64,000 nt of DNA, from the NCBI RefSeq assembly GCF_032017025.1, contig NZ_DALZQO010000008.1:1-64000 (forward strand). The letters are read 5' to 3'. Made by a program: the position numbers and the translations under genes. This document shows, piece after piece, positions 1-8,437 of this stretch (position 1 is the first letter of the stretch; each line of letters begins with the position of its first letter). Source of the DNA: Hydrogenoanaerobacterium sp032017025. GTDB lineage: Bacteria > Bacillota > Clostridia > Oscillospirales > Ruminococcaceae. The notes beneath the pieces are model-generated. The model had not been told where the DNA came from and did not search any database. It was given only the letters and a program-made list of their open reading frames with translations.

Positions 1-2
1 AC

Positions 3-2243
3 AAAAATGAATGCGTCATTGCTACAGGAGATAAGGACAGCCTGCAGCTGATTGTCCACTACGTCACCGTGCGCCTTGCCACCACCAAAATGGGGCAACC
101 GGACGCCACCCTGTACGATACCGCCGCATTTCGTGAACGTTACGGCATCGACCCCATTCAGCTAATCGACCTCAAGGCGATTATGGGTGACAGCTCCGAC
201 AACATCCCCGGTGTCAAGGGAATTGGTGAAAAGGGCGCAACGCAGCTTATTACACAGTATGGCTCGGTGGAAAAAATTTATGAGCAGATCGATACCATCG
301 ATGTAAAACCCGCCATGCGGCAAAAGCTGATTGCCGACCGCGACATGGCCTTTCTTTCGAAAGAGCTGGCCACTATTTTTTGTGAAGTACCCGTCTGCAC
401 CGACTTTGACTGCTACAAGCGCGGTGAAATTCAGCACGGTGAGGCTGCGCGCTTGCTCTCAAGGCTTGAAATGTACAAAATGATTGATCGGCTGGGTGTA
501 AACGCTGACGGTGCAGCCACGGTTGTATCGGACGGCGGGCAGCCCGCAGCCCCCGCCTCTGTTTTGCTTGTGACCNNNNNNNNNNAGCTGGAGGAAATGC
601 TGCGCGCACTGGATGATGCGCAGGATGCCACCGTCGATTTGCTTTGCCGGTGGGAGGGTGATACATTTTTACGCTGTGCCATTATTTTTGATAAAAAAGT
701 AGCCTTTACTGAGAGCCGCACTATTTTCAACCGTTTCCTCAAAGGCTCGTGGAAAATTCGAACTGAAAATGTAAAACAACTCTATCGCTATTCGTTTATT
801 AATAACGTGAAAATTCAAAATATAGCATTCGATACCCTGCTTGCCGGGTATCTGCTCAACCCCAATTCCACCAACTATACGCTGCCCGCGCTCGCCTCAA
901 ACAGCGGGGCGGAGAGCTTTGAATTAAAAGGTGAAGTGCCCGAAAGCTGTGTAGACCTCGCTGCCGACTGTACGGTGTTCTCTTCGCTGTGCAATAAGCT
1001 GGCGGAGGAGATAAACGCAAACGAGCAGGATAACCTGCTTTACAACATCGAGCTTCCGCTCTCCAAGGTGCTTGCCTCGATGGAGGTCATCGGTTTCGCC
1101 ATCGACACCGAGGCACTCACCGCATTTGGCAATGAGCTGGATGTGGACATTGCGCGCCATCAAAAGCAAATTTTTGAGTATTCGGGCAAAGAGTTTAATG
1201 TCAATTCACCGGCACAGCTCGGCGAGGTGCTATTTGTCGACCTCGGGCTGCCCACCAAAAAGAAAACCAAAACGGGTTACTCTACCAACGCCGATGTGCT
1301 CGACTCGCTGCGCGGCAAACACCCGATTATTGAAAGCATTTTGGAATACCGCAAGTTGACCAAGCTAAAATCCACCTATGTGGTGGGGTTGCTGGCGACG
1401 GTGCACAATGACGGGCGCATCCACACAAGCTTCCAGCAAACCGAGACGCGTACAGGGCGCATCAGCTCCACCGAGCCGAATCTGCAGAACATCCCTGTGC
1501 GCACCGAAATCGGCAGCAATCTGCGCAAATTTTTTGGTGCAAAGGCCGGCTGTAAGCTGGTGGATGCCGACTATTCGCAGATTGAGCTGCGCGTTTTGGC
1601 ACACATCTCGGGCGACCAAAATATGTCCGAGGCGTTCCGCACCGGTGAAGATATCCACACTCAGACCGCGTCGCAGGTGTTCGATTTGCCGCCGCTGTTT
1701 GTCACCCCCACCATGCGCTCGCGTGCGAAGGCGGTCAACTTTGGCATTGTGTACGGTATCTCGGCGTTTTCGCTTTCGCAGGATATCGGAGTCACCGTAT
1801 CGGAGGCAGACAGCTACATCAAGGGCTACCTAAAAACCTATTCGGGCGTAAAGCAGTATATGGAAGATACCGTTGCGTTCGGTAAGGAGCACGGCTTTGT
1901 TGCCACCCTGTGGGGGCGCCGCCGATATCTGCCTGAGCTTTCGAGCAGCAACCACAACCTGCGCAGCTTTGGCGAGCGCGTCGCCATGAACGCCCCCATT
2001 CAAGGCTCGGCGGCGGATATCATCAAAATTGCGATGGTACGCGTCTACAACCGTCTGGAAGCAGAGGGCATGCAGGCAAAGCTTATTTTGCAAGTGCACG
2101 ATGAGCTGATTGTAGAAGCACCGCTTGATGAAGTGGAACATGCAAAGCAAATTGTAAAAGAAGAAATGGAGCATGCGGCAAGTTTGAAGGTACCCCTTAC
2201 CGCCGATGCCAAAGAGGGCAGCACATGGTTTGATGCCCTCTAA
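3..2243 (+). CDS. polA: DNA polymerase I, 5'-truncated by the window edge
   Basis: Family A DNA polymerase for Okazaki-fragment processing and repair synthesis. The reading frame is open from base 3, so the first visible GTG (69) is internal and the N-terminus lies outside the window. The 5'-nuclease domain is seen through TGDKDSLQL (about nt 24-50) and GDSSDNIPGVKGIGEKGA (about nt 186-240). The polymerase domain has motif A DYSQIELRVLAHIS (about 1569), motif B RSRAKAVNFGIVYG (about 1717) and motif C QVHDEL (about 2092). A 10-N run at 576-585 sits in the linker towards the exonuclease-like domain; the frame is kept across it. Roughly the first 100-130 residues of a normal polA are missing. 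Identification is certain. Confidence 0.97.
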   Translation, partial: KNECVIATGDKDSLQLIVHYVTVRLATTKMGQPDATLYDTAAFRERYGIDPIQLIDLKAIMGDSSDNIPGVKGIGEKGATQLITQYGSVEKIYEQIDTIDVKPAMRQKLIADRDMAFLSKELATIFCEVPVCTDFDCYKRGEIQHGEAARLLSRLEMYKMIDRLGVNADGAATVVSDGGQPAAPASVLLVTXXXXLEEMLRALDDAQDATVDLLCRWEGDTFLRCAIIFDKKVAFTESRTIFNRFLKGSWKIRTENVKQLYRYSFINNVKIQNIAFDTLLAGYLLNPNSTNYTLPALASNSGAESFELKGEVPESCVDLAADCTVFSSLCNKLAEEINANEQDNLLYNIELPLSKVLASMEVIGFAIDTEALTAFGNELDVDIARHQKQIFEYSGKEFNVNSPAQLGEVLFVDLGLPTKKKTKTGYSTNADVLDSLRGKHPIIESILEYRKLTKLKSTYVVGLLATVHNDGRIHTSFQQTETRTGRISSTEPNLQNIPVRTEIGSNLRKFFGAKAGCKLVDADYSQIELRVLAHISGDQNMSEAFRTGEDIHTQTASQVFDLPPLFVTPTMRSRAKAVNFGIVYGISAFSLSQDIGVTVSEADSYIKGYLKTYSGVKQYMEDTVAFGKEHGFVATLWGRRRYLPELSSSNHNLRSFGERVAMNAPIQGSAADIIKIAMVRVYNRLEAEGMQAKLILQVHDELIVEAPLDEVEHAKQIVKEEMEHAASLKVPLTADAKEGSTWFDAL
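576..585. other. assembly gap (10 N) inside polA
   Basis: Ten undetermined bases. The polA frame is intact on both sides, so the true missing length should be 1 modulo 3 if the placeholder is not exact. Confidence 0.9.
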
Positions 2244-2285
2244 CGATTGTTCCGTGAATAAATAAAAACAGAAGAGGTGGATTGC

Positions 2286-2666
2286 ATGAATCTGCAGGCA
2301 CTGCACCATGTCGCCATTATTGTATCGGACTATGAGAAATCAAAGCAGTTTTACGTTGATTTGCTCGGGTTTGAAATTGTACGGGAGAATTACCGCGAAA
2401 GCAGAGGGGACTATAAGCTTGACCTTAAATTTGGCGACAGCGAGCTCGAACTGTTTGGCATGCCCGGCAGCCCCGCCCGCGTAACCCAACCAGAGGCCTG
2501 CGGGCTGCGGCATTTGGCGTTTGCGGTGGATTGCATTGAGGATGTAATTGAGGAACTGAACAGCAAGGGGATTGAAACCGAGCCTGTTCGCATTGATGAG
2601 TTTACAGGCAAAAAAATGACGTTCTTCCGCGACCCCGACGGGCTGCCACTGGAACTGCATGAATAA
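2286..2666 (+). CDS. VOC (glyoxalase/bleomycin-resistance fold) family protein
   Basis: A 126-residue single-domain vicinal-oxygen-chelate protein of the lactoylglutathione-lyase-like (YaeR/SMU1112c-like) group. The N-terminal HHVAIIVSDYEKSKQFYVDLLGF and C-terminal FRDPDGLPLELHE strands carry the typical His and Glu metal-ligand positions, and LRHLAFAV supplies the central His. A GTG at 2277 is in frame, but ATG 2286 is preferred: AGAGG at 2273-2277 is 8 bases away and the family begins close to the first beta strand. It lies 42 bp after polA. The substrate cannot be told from sequence. Confidence 0.85.
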   Translation: MNLQALHHVAIIVSDYEKSKQFYVDLLGFEIVRENYRESRGDYKLDLKFGDSELELFGMPGSPARVTQPEACGLRHLAFAVDCIEDVIEELNSKGIETEPVRIDEFTGKKMTFFRDPDGLPLELHE

Positions 2667-2735
2667 GCCGGTTTCGTGCCCATTGCGGATACCGCTGAAT
2701 TTTTCCAAACCTATCTGTGACAGGAGGCTGCAGCT

Positions 2736-3074
2736 ATGGCAGTTGATTTTAAGGTTTCGATTCCCCCGCACATGGCACTGAGTGAGCTGAAAGACACCGT
2801 CCAGCACGGCAGCTTTACCGGCGAGATGATCGACCAATATACCGTCTTGGGGCCCGAAGGCGTGCAGGTAATTGTGGCTGTGTTTGAAAAACACTTCTTC
2901 CGCGCGGGCAACCGTGTAACGCTTACCGTTACCCTGCATAACGCCGGAGGTGTTACCCATGTTCACTCGGTGGGCGGGGGTGGCGGAGAAGGGCTGTTCC
3001 GCTTTGACTGGGGTGCGGCAGATAGCTTTGCCGAAATGCCCCGTGAGGTTCTTTCGCGCTATATTATAGAATAA
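2736..3074 (+). CDS. conserved small protein, DUF6054-like
   Basis: 112 residues, no signal peptide or membrane segment. The C-terminal part reads FRFDWGAADSFAEM, which I recall as the hallmark of a Clostridia family of about 110 residues (DUF6054); that assignment is from memory. A glycine-rich stretch (SVGGGGGEG) precedes it. AGGAGG about 8 bases upstream supports ATG 2736. It sits in a same-strand row of small genes between polA and rimI. No function is known to me. Confidence 0.7.
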   Translation: MAVDFKVSIPPHMALSELKDTVQHGSFTGEMIDQYTVLGPEGVQVIVAVFEKHFFRAGNRVTLTVTLHNAGGVTHVHSVGGGGGEGLFRFDWGAADSFAEMPREVLSRYIIE

Positions 3075-3099
3075 AATTCGTTTCACAGGAGATGGTCTT

Positions 3100-3528
3100 A
3101 TAAAATCCCAAAGCAGCATCACCGTGCGTTACGCCGAAACTGACCAAATGGGCGTTGCTCACCACGCCAGCTACCCGGTATGGTACGAGGTTGCGCGCAC
3201 CGATTTTATCAAAACGCTGGGCATAACCTATTCCGAAATGGAAGCGATGGGCGTGATGACACCGCTGGTCGAGCTAAACTGCCGTTACATCAGTGCAACC
3301 CGCTACGAGGATGTGCTGACTGTGGAGACCAGTGTGAGCGTGCTTTCCCCCGCACGCATCCAATTTGATTACACCATTCGTCGGCAAGGTGAGCCCAAAC
3401 CGGTAAACACCGGCAGCACAATGCACGCGTGGGTAGACAGCAAAACCTTTCGACCCATCAACTTGAAAAAGAGCTATCCCGATTTGTATCGTAAGATACT
3501 GGACGTTATGGAAACCCGGGAAGAATAA
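3100..3528 (+). CDS. YbgC/FadM-type acyl-CoA thioesterase, apparent AUA start
   Basis: Hot-dog-fold thioesterase of about 142 residues. The signature VRYAETDQMGVAHHASY holds the catalytic Asp of the 4-hydroxybenzoyl-CoA thioesterase/YbgC group. The first standard start (GTG 3124) would begin inside the first conserved strand and has no ribosome binding site. A perfect AGGAGA (3087-3092) lies 7 bases before an ATA codon at 3100, giving an N-terminus (KSQSSITVRYAETDQMG after the start) of family-typical length. So either translation starts at AUA, which is rare, or the base is an error for ATG. Gene identity is firm; the start is inferred. Confidence 0.85.
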   Translation: MKSQSSITVRYAETDQMGVAHHASYPVWYEVARTDFIKTLGITYSEMEAMGVMTPLVELNCRYISATRYEDVLTVETSVSVLSPARIQFDYTIRRQGEPKPVNTGSTMHAWVDSKTFRPINLKKSYPDLYRKILDVMETREE

Positions 3529-3544
3529 ACTTTGTGAGGAACTT

Positions 3545-4234
3545 ATGAATTACGATATTATTTTAATGGATGCCGATGAAACCCTGTTTGACTTTGAGCA
3601 GGCGGAGGCGCATGCATTCCGCCATGCGATGGAGGAGTTTCATCTGCCCTACCACGAAGAAGACCGCCTGCTGTACCGCACGGTAAACCAAAGCCTGTGG
3701 GATGCACTGGAGCGAGGCGAAACCACGCAGGACGCACTAAAGGTAGAGCGTTTTCGCTTGTTATTTGAACAGCTTGGCTTTACTGTGGACTGTGAGGCGT
3801 TTAACCATACCTTTCTAAATGCTTTGAGTGACGGCTATTTTACCATTGATGGCGCAGCACAGCTTTGCAAAACACTGCATGAGGCAGGCTGCAAGCTGTA
3901 CATTGCAACCAACGGCATTGGCACCACACAACGTAAGCGCCTTGCTCATTCCGATATCCACAGCTACATATCCGATCTTTTTATTTCGGAGGAACTGGGT
4001 TTTCACAAGCCGCGCGCTGAATTTTTTGATGCGCTGTTTGCAAAGCTGGAGATTACCGACCGTAGCCGTGCAATACTATTGGGTGACTCGCTTACCTCTG
4101 ATATGCAGGGCGGCAAAAACGCAGGTATTTCTACCTGCTGGTTTAACCCTCGGCGCACCCCCTGCCCCAAACCGCAGCTGTGCGACAGTGAAATCCATAC
4201 CCTTACCCAATTTATTGCAATTGTTACAGGCTAA
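3545..4234 (+). CDS. HAD-family hydrolase, YjjG/YfnB-like nucleotidase
   Basis: 229-residue haloacid-dehalogenase phosphatase with a helical C1 cap. Motif I is DADETLFDF (residues about 9-17, nucleophile and acid/base Asp), motif II lies around IATNG, the motif III Lys is in FHKP, and motif IV is GDSLTSD. Motif order and cap length match the YjjG/YfnB group, which removes phosphate from (non-canonical) pyrimidine nucleotides; substrate assignment is inference. ATG 3545 follows GTGAGGAAC. The stop is 16 bp upstream of the next gene's promoter-bearing intergenic region. Confidence 0.85.
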   Translation: MNYDIILMDADETLFDFEQAEAHAFRHAMEEFHLPYHEEDRLLYRTVNQSLWDALERGETTQDALKVERFRLLFEQLGFTVDCEAFNHTFLNALSDGYFTIDGAAQLCKTLHEAGCKLYIATNGIGTTQRKRLAHSDIHSYISDLFISEELGFHKPRAEFFDALFAKLEITDRSRAILLGDSLTSDMQGGKNAGISTCWFNPRRTPCPKPQLCDSEIHTLTQFIAIVTG

Positions 4235-4239
4235 TTCTC

Positions 4240-4268
4240 TTGCATAAAAAAATTTTTTATACTATAGT
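4240..4268 (+). promoter_or_regulatory. sigma-A promoter of the rimI leader
   Basis: TTGCAT (4240-4245), 17-base spacer, TATAGT (4263-4268). Transcription would start near 4275 and give a leader of about 150 nt containing motif copy A. Confidence 0.7.
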
Positions 4269-4289
4269 AGTTGTAATTACGATTTTTTG

Positions 4290-4419
4290 GCCAGAGTATC
4301 GTTTTTCCGATAGTAAGCCGGGAAAGAATGCATTGGCAACGGCCGTGCAAACGGTTTTGTAAGGTCAATGCCGTAACGAGAGCAATTCAATTTTGTAAGT
4401 ACAATAGTTGTAAAAGGAG
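4290..4419 (+). ncRNA. structured leader RNA motif, copy A (upstream of rimI)
   Basis: The core is an outer stem GCATTGGC (4330-4337) with GTCAATGC (4364-4371) enclosing a GCAA-capped hairpin (4342-4355), with 4 and 8 unpaired bases on the two sides. A hairpin UAUCG/CGAUA (4297-4312) precedes it. A second one, CAATT (4383-4387) with AGTTG (4406-4410), follows and abuts the AAAAGGAG ribosome binding site. The same architecture recurs at 15380-15536 and 48318-48412. I do not recognise the class. Confidence 0.65.
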
Positions 4420-4427
4420 ATAAATCA

Positions 4428-4886
4428 GTGGACATAGAAGGGCGAAGTATTACCATTACACCGATGAAACCGGAGCATATCGAACGCCTGGCAGAGATTG
4501 AGACGGAGTGCTTCAGCACACCATGGAGCTACGAATCGCTTGCGGAGGAACTAAGCAACCCGCTTGCAGTTTTTCTTGTAGCGCAATACGGCGGAGAAAT
4601 CGCAGGCTATGTGGGCATGACACAGGTGATTGATGAGGGCTATATGGCGAACCTCGCCGTAACCCAAAAGCACCGTCGCCATGGTGTTGCACATGCCCTG
4701 CTTGAAGAATTGTTGCAGCACGCCAAGGAACACGAGCTAAGCTTTATTACGCTTGAGGTGCGAAGCTCTAACGAGGCGGCACTACACTTGTATAAAGACT
4801 TTGATTTTGAAGTTGCGGGCGAGCGCAAGCAGTTTTATGTCAATCCGGTTGAAGATGCCCTGATTATGACACGCACATTCCGTTAA
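4428..4886 (+). CDS. rimI: ribosomal protein-alanine N-acetyltransferase RimI
   Basis: 152-residue GNAT acetyltransferase; in E. coli RimI acetylates the N-terminal Ala of ribosomal protein S18. Acetyl-CoA-binding motif A is QKHRRHGVAHALLEEL (an R/Q-x-x-G-x-G/A-type loop), followed by NEAALHLYKDFDFEVAG, typical of RimI. GTG start at 4428 with AAAAGGAG 8-9 bases upstream. It is directly followed by tsaD, a common pairing in Firmicutes, but the usual tsaE and tsaB partners are not upstream here. Its mRNA leader carries structured motif A. Confidence 0.9.
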   Translation: MDIEGRSITITPMKPEHIERLAEIETECFSTPWSYESLAEELSNPLAVFLVAQYGGEIAGYVGMTQVIDEGYMANLAVTQKHRRHGVAHALLEELLQHAKEHELSFITLEVRSSNEAALHLYKDFDFEVAGERKQFYVNPVEDALIMTRTFR

Positions 4887-4965
4887 ACTGCAAATACAGC
4901 TTTTTTCGTATTGAACTGAAAAAGCAGCTTTCCATAATCCATTCCGAAGAATAGGAAGTATTAGC

Positions 4966-5973
4966 TTGAAAATATTAGCAATCGAATCCTCCTGCGACGA
5001 AACCGCAGCCGCCATCGTCGAGGACGGACGCAAGGTGCTCGCCTCGGTGATCCATTCACAGGTCGCGGAGCATCAAAAATATGGCGGTGTTGTGCCGGAG
5101 ATTGCCTCACGCCGGCACGCCGAAAATATTGTAGGCATTACCGAGCAGGTGCTTGCCGACGCCGACATGACCCTCAGCGAGGTAGACGCCATTGCAGTCA
5201 CCTATGCACCGGGGCTGATTGGCGCGCTTTTGGTTGGGGTAAATTTTGCAAAGGGGCTTTCTTTGGCAAGCGGTAAGCCGCTCATTCCCGTGCACCACAT
5301 TCGCGGGCACATTGCGGCAAATTACATCACACATCCCGAGCTGAAACCACCGTTTCTGTGCCTTGTGGCATCGGGCGGTCACAGCCACATTATAGAGGTA
5401 AAAGATTACACCGATTTTCGTGTAATTGGCAGAACACGTGACGACGCGGCGGGAGAGGCCTTTGATAAAGCTGCCCGCTCAATGGGCTTTAACTATCCCG
5501 GCGGCATTTACATCGATAAGGCAGCACAGCTCGGCAACCCAAATGCTTATAAGCTGCCCACTCCGCGCGTAGAGGGCAGCCCGTACGACTTCAGCTTTTC
5601 GGGGCTGAAAACCGCAGTCATTAATCTTGTACACAACGCAAACCAAAAGGGTGAAGCGATTGATAACAACGACCTCGCTGCTTCTTTTCAGTACACGGTG
5701 TGTAAAATTCTTACAGACAAGCTGATGCTCGCCGCTGAGCACACCACCTACAAAAACATTGTTGTGGCGGGCGGTGTTTCGGCTAACAGCGGTTTACGCA
5801 CCGCACTCGAAGCTGCCTGCAGCAGCCGTGGGTATCGCTTGTACCTGCCTGAGCTGTCGCTTTGTGGTGACAATGCAGCTATGATTGGTGCTCAAGCATA
5901 CTATGAGCACCAAAATGGCAATGTTGCTAACCTCTCTTTAAACGGGTGCGCATCCGTGCCCATTAGTGGCTGA
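4966..5973 (+). CDS. tsaD: tRNA threonylcarbamoyladenosine transferase TsaD
   Basis: 335 residues, normal length. Catalytic subunit that, with TsaB/TsaE and threonylcarbamoyl-AMP, forms t6A37 in ANN-decoding tRNAs. The N-terminal IESSCDETAAA nucleotide loop, the metal-binding HxxxH in HHIRGH, the ASGGHSH loop and C-terminal AGGVSANSGLR are all present. Start is TTG 4966 with AGGAAG 7 bases upstream; no ATG gives a complete N-terminus. It lies 79 bp after rimI; an AT-rich inverted repeat (GCTTTTTTC...GAAAAAGC) lies between them and may attenuate read-through. Confidence 0.97.
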   Translation: MKILAIESSCDETAAAIVEDGRKVLASVIHSQVAEHQKYGGVVPEIASRRHAENIVGITEQVLADADMTLSEVDAIAVTYAPGLIGALLVGVNFAKGLSLASGKPLIPVHHIRGHIAANYITHPELKPPFLCLVASGGHSHIIEVKDYTDFRVIGRTRDDAAGEAFDKAARSMGFNYPGGIYIDKAAQLGNPNAYKLPTPRVEGSPYDFSFSGLKTAVINLVHNANQKGEAIDNNDLAASFQYTVCKILTDKLMLAAEHTTYKNIVVAGGVSANSGLRTALEAACSSRGYRLYLPELSLCGDNAAMIGAQAYYEHQNGNVANLSLNGCASVPISG

Positions 5974-6049
5974 GCACCTCGGTACGGTTGTTACGACATA
6001 TTACCCAATCGTCAAATTATTAAATGCAATAAATTAGGGGGTAACTTTT

Positions 6050-6244
6050 ATGAGTAAAAACTTTATCTGCGTTTTATCTGCAATGTTTTTATTTCTCGGC
6101 ATCATCATCGGCTTTTTATGCGCACCCATTAAAAAGGGCGTTTATTGCGGCAACCATAACGGCAACACCTACCTTTCCCCTGCTGACGAATTGGATTTGG
6201 ACGAGGACGAAGACGTAGACAGCTCAGATGATTTGCCGTTCTAA
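6050..6244 (+). CDS. small single-pass membrane protein with acidic tail
   Basis: 64 residues. One hydrophobic segment (about residues 5-25) is followed by a short basic/cysteine-containing linker and a very acidic C-terminus rich in Asp/Glu. An AGGGGG ribosome binding site precedes ATG 6050. The hydrophobic segment could also be an uncleaved signal. No family recognised. It stands alone between tsaD and the pckG promoter. Confidence 0.55.
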   Translation: MSKNFICVLSAMFLFLGIIIGFLCAPIKKGVYCGNHNGNTYLSPADELDLDEDEDVDSSDDLPF

Positions 6245-6298
6245 TTGCAAACTTTTTGTTACATGTTTAACAATATATGAACTTTTACGTTTATCTAA

Positions 6299-6327
6299 TT
6301 GCATTTTATGTTTTTTAAGGGTATAAT
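6299..6327 (+). promoter_or_regulatory. pckG promoter
   Basis: TTGCAT (6299-6304), exactly 17 bases, TATAAT (6322-6327); start of transcription near 6334, giving a leader of about 50 nt. Confidence 0.8.
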
Positions 6328-6383
6328 GTATTTGTGGAAAATTTGGTTTATCCGACGAAATGTCGGCGAAAGGAGATAAGAAT

Positions 6384-8159
6384 ATGGCACTCACCAACAA
6401 CAAAAACGTGCTCAACTGGGTAGACGAAATGGTTGCTCTTTGCAAGCCTGACCATGTCGTCTGGATTGATGGCAGCGAGGAGCAGCTTTCTGCTTTAAGA
6501 AACGAGGCTATTGCTTCCGGCGAGATGGAAGAACTCAACCAAGAGAAGCTTCCCGGCTGCCTGCTTCACAGAACCCTGCAGAACGACGTTGCCCGTGTAG
6601 AATCGCGCACCTTTATCTGCTCAAAAAGCGAAGAAGATGCAGGCCCCACCAACAACTGGTGCGACCCCAAAGAGATGTATGCGAAACTTACCCCGATGTA
6701 CGATGGCGTCATGAAAGGGCGTACCATGTACGTTATTCCTTATTCTATGGGTCCTATCGGCTCTGATCTTGCAAAAGTAGGCGTTGAGTTGAGCGACTCT
6801 ATCTATGTTGTTCTCAATATGGATATTATGACCCGTATGGGCAAAGCTGCTTTCGAAAACCTTGGCGATACCTCTAACGACTTTGTTCGCGGCCTGCACT
6901 CCAAAGCGGATGTAGACCCCGAAAACCGCTATATTGTTCACTTCCCCGAAGACAACACCATTTGGTCTATTAACTCTGCTTACGGCGGCAACGTACTGCT
7001 CGGCAAAAAATGCTTTGCACTGCGTATTGCTTCTTATCAGGGTAAAAACGAGGGCTGGATGGCTGAGCATATGCTTATTCTCGGCATTGAGAACCCGCAG
7101 GGTGAAGTTACCTACATCACCGCTGCTTTCCCCTCTGCCTGCGGTAAAACCAACCTTGCTATGCTTATTCCCCCCGAGGTTTACGAGAAACAAGGCTATA
7201 AGGTGTGGACTGTCGGCGACGACATTGCATGGCTGAAACCCGGTAAAGACGGCAGACTGTATGCAATCAACCCCGAAAACGGCTTCTTCGGCGTTGCTCC
7301 CGGCACCAATGTAAAATCCAACTTCAATGCGCTGGAATCCACCAAGAAAAACACCATCTTCACCAACGTTGTTCATAACCTGGATGACAACACTGTTTGG
7401 TGGGAAGGTCTTGATAAGAACCCGCCGGAGAATGCAATCGACTGGCTGGGCAAACCCTGGAACGGCAAAACCGCTACAGAGAAGGGTGCTCACCCCAACT
7501 CTCGTTTCACCGCTCCTGCAACAAACTGCCCCTGCATCAGCAAAGAGTTTAACAACCCTGAGGGCGTGCCGATTTCCGCTATGATTTTTGGCGGCCGTCG
7601 TGCAAAAACTGCTCCGCTGGTTTACCAGTCTCGCAGCTGGGAGCATGGTGTATTCGTAGGATCCACTATGGCTTCTGAGACCACTGCTGCCGCAATTGGT
7701 GCAGTTGGTGTTGTTCGCCGTGACCCAATGGCAATGCTGCCGTTCTGTGGCTACCACATGGGCGACTACTTTGCTCACTGGCTGGAAATGGGCGAGAAGC
7801 TTGGCGACAAAGCTCCTAAAATCTTTAATGTTAACTGGTTCAGAACCGACGATGAGGGGCACTTCATCTGGCCGGGCTTTGGCGATAACATGAGAGTTCT
7901 GATGTGGATCATTGACCGTTGCAACGGCAAAGCAGACGCTGTTGAGACACCGATCGGTTATGAGCCAAAAGCCGAAGACATCAACATTGAAGGTCTGGAT
8001 ATCGACGTTGATACTATTAAAGATTTGCTCAACGTTGATGTTGATTTGTGGAAAGAGGAAGTAAACGGCATTCACGAGTTCTATGCAGGGTTTGGTGACA
8101 AACTACCGAAAGCACTCGAGAAAGAGCTTGCTACTCTGGAAGCGAACCTTAATAAATAA
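6384..8159 (+). CDS. pckG: phosphoenolpyruvate carboxykinase (GTP)
   Basis: 591 residues from ATG 6384 (AAGGAG 8 bases upstream); an upstream in-frame ATG at 6360 lies before the ribosome binding site and is rejected. GTP-dependent interconversion of oxaloacetate and PEP plus CO2. The kinase-1a P-loop FPSACGKTN, with the reactive Cys of the GTP class, lies near residue 250, and the family segments SAYGGN, GDDIAW and FGGRRAKTAPLVYQS are intact. Length is normal. In fermentative Clostridia the enzyme may work in the carboxylating direction; that is inference. Monocistronic, with its own promoter and terminator. Confidence 0.97.
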   Translation: MALTNNKNVLNWVDEMVALCKPDHVVWIDGSEEQLSALRNEAIASGEMEELNQEKLPGCLLHRTLQNDVARVESRTFICSKSEEDAGPTNNWCDPKEMYAKLTPMYDGVMKGRTMYVIPYSMGPIGSDLAKVGVELSDSIYVVLNMDIMTRMGKAAFENLGDTSNDFVRGLHSKADVDPENRYIVHFPEDNTIWSINSAYGGNVLLGKKCFALRIASYQGKNEGWMAEHMLILGIENPQGEVTYITAAFPSACGKTNLAMLIPPEVYEKQGYKVWTVGDDIAWLKPGKDGRLYAINPENGFFGVAPGTNVKSNFNALESTKKNTIFTNVVHNLDDNTVWWEGLDKNPPENAIDWLGKPWNGKTATEKGAHPNSRFTAPATNCPCISKEFNNPEGVPISAMIFGGRRAKTAPLVYQSRSWEHGVFVGSTMASETTAAAIGAVGVVRRDPMAMLPFCGYHMGDYFAHWLEMGEKLGDKAPKIFNVNWFRTDDEGHFIWPGFGDNMRVLMWIIDRCNGKADAVETPIGYEPKAEDINIEGLDIDVDTIKDLLNVDVDLWKEEVNGIHEFYAGFGDKLPKALEKELATLEANLNK

Positions 8160-8173
8160 TTATTGCAAATTGC

Positions 8174-8216
8174 AAAAAACACTCCCCGAAAACATTAAAT
8201 TCGGGGGTGTTTTTTT
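8174..8216 (+). terminator. pckG terminator
   Basis: GC-rich hairpin (ACTCCCCGAA arm with TTCGGGGGTGT arm) preceded by A6 and followed by T7. Confidence 0.9.
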
Positions 8217-8296
8217 GTTCTGTTTGTGATAAATACTAATATCCAATAATTTGAGTTGTGTATTTAGTTATATTTTATATTTTTATAATAAAAGTA

Positions 8297-8326
8297 TTGC
8301 AAAAATATGGAAACTTGTGCTAAAAT
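8297..8326 (+). promoter_or_regulatory. probable promoter of the purine permease
   Basis: TTGCAA (8297-8302), 18 bases, TAAAAT (8321-8326). The resulting leader of about 105 nt contains a 9-bp stem (8374-8382 with 8398-8406 approximately) just before the GGGAGG site. I looked for a purine riboswitch core here and did not find it. Confidence 0.45.
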
Positions 8327-8437
8327 CGAATTGTACACAAATTGTTAATAGTATTACTTATTCTCTGTCTTGTTGGATTGCAGTGCTCTTTTATTGCTGC
8401 AATTCTAAGAATAATTACAACTTGGGAGGGTATTGTA

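Noticed and set aside
6621..8075. 484-codon open frame on the minus strand opposite pckG
   Set aside because: Antisense shadow of a strongly coding gene; no start signal and no family-like sequence.
8230..8437. Purine riboswitch before the nucleobase permease
   Set aside because: No three-way junction core with the conserved loops; only a simple 9-bp hairpin.
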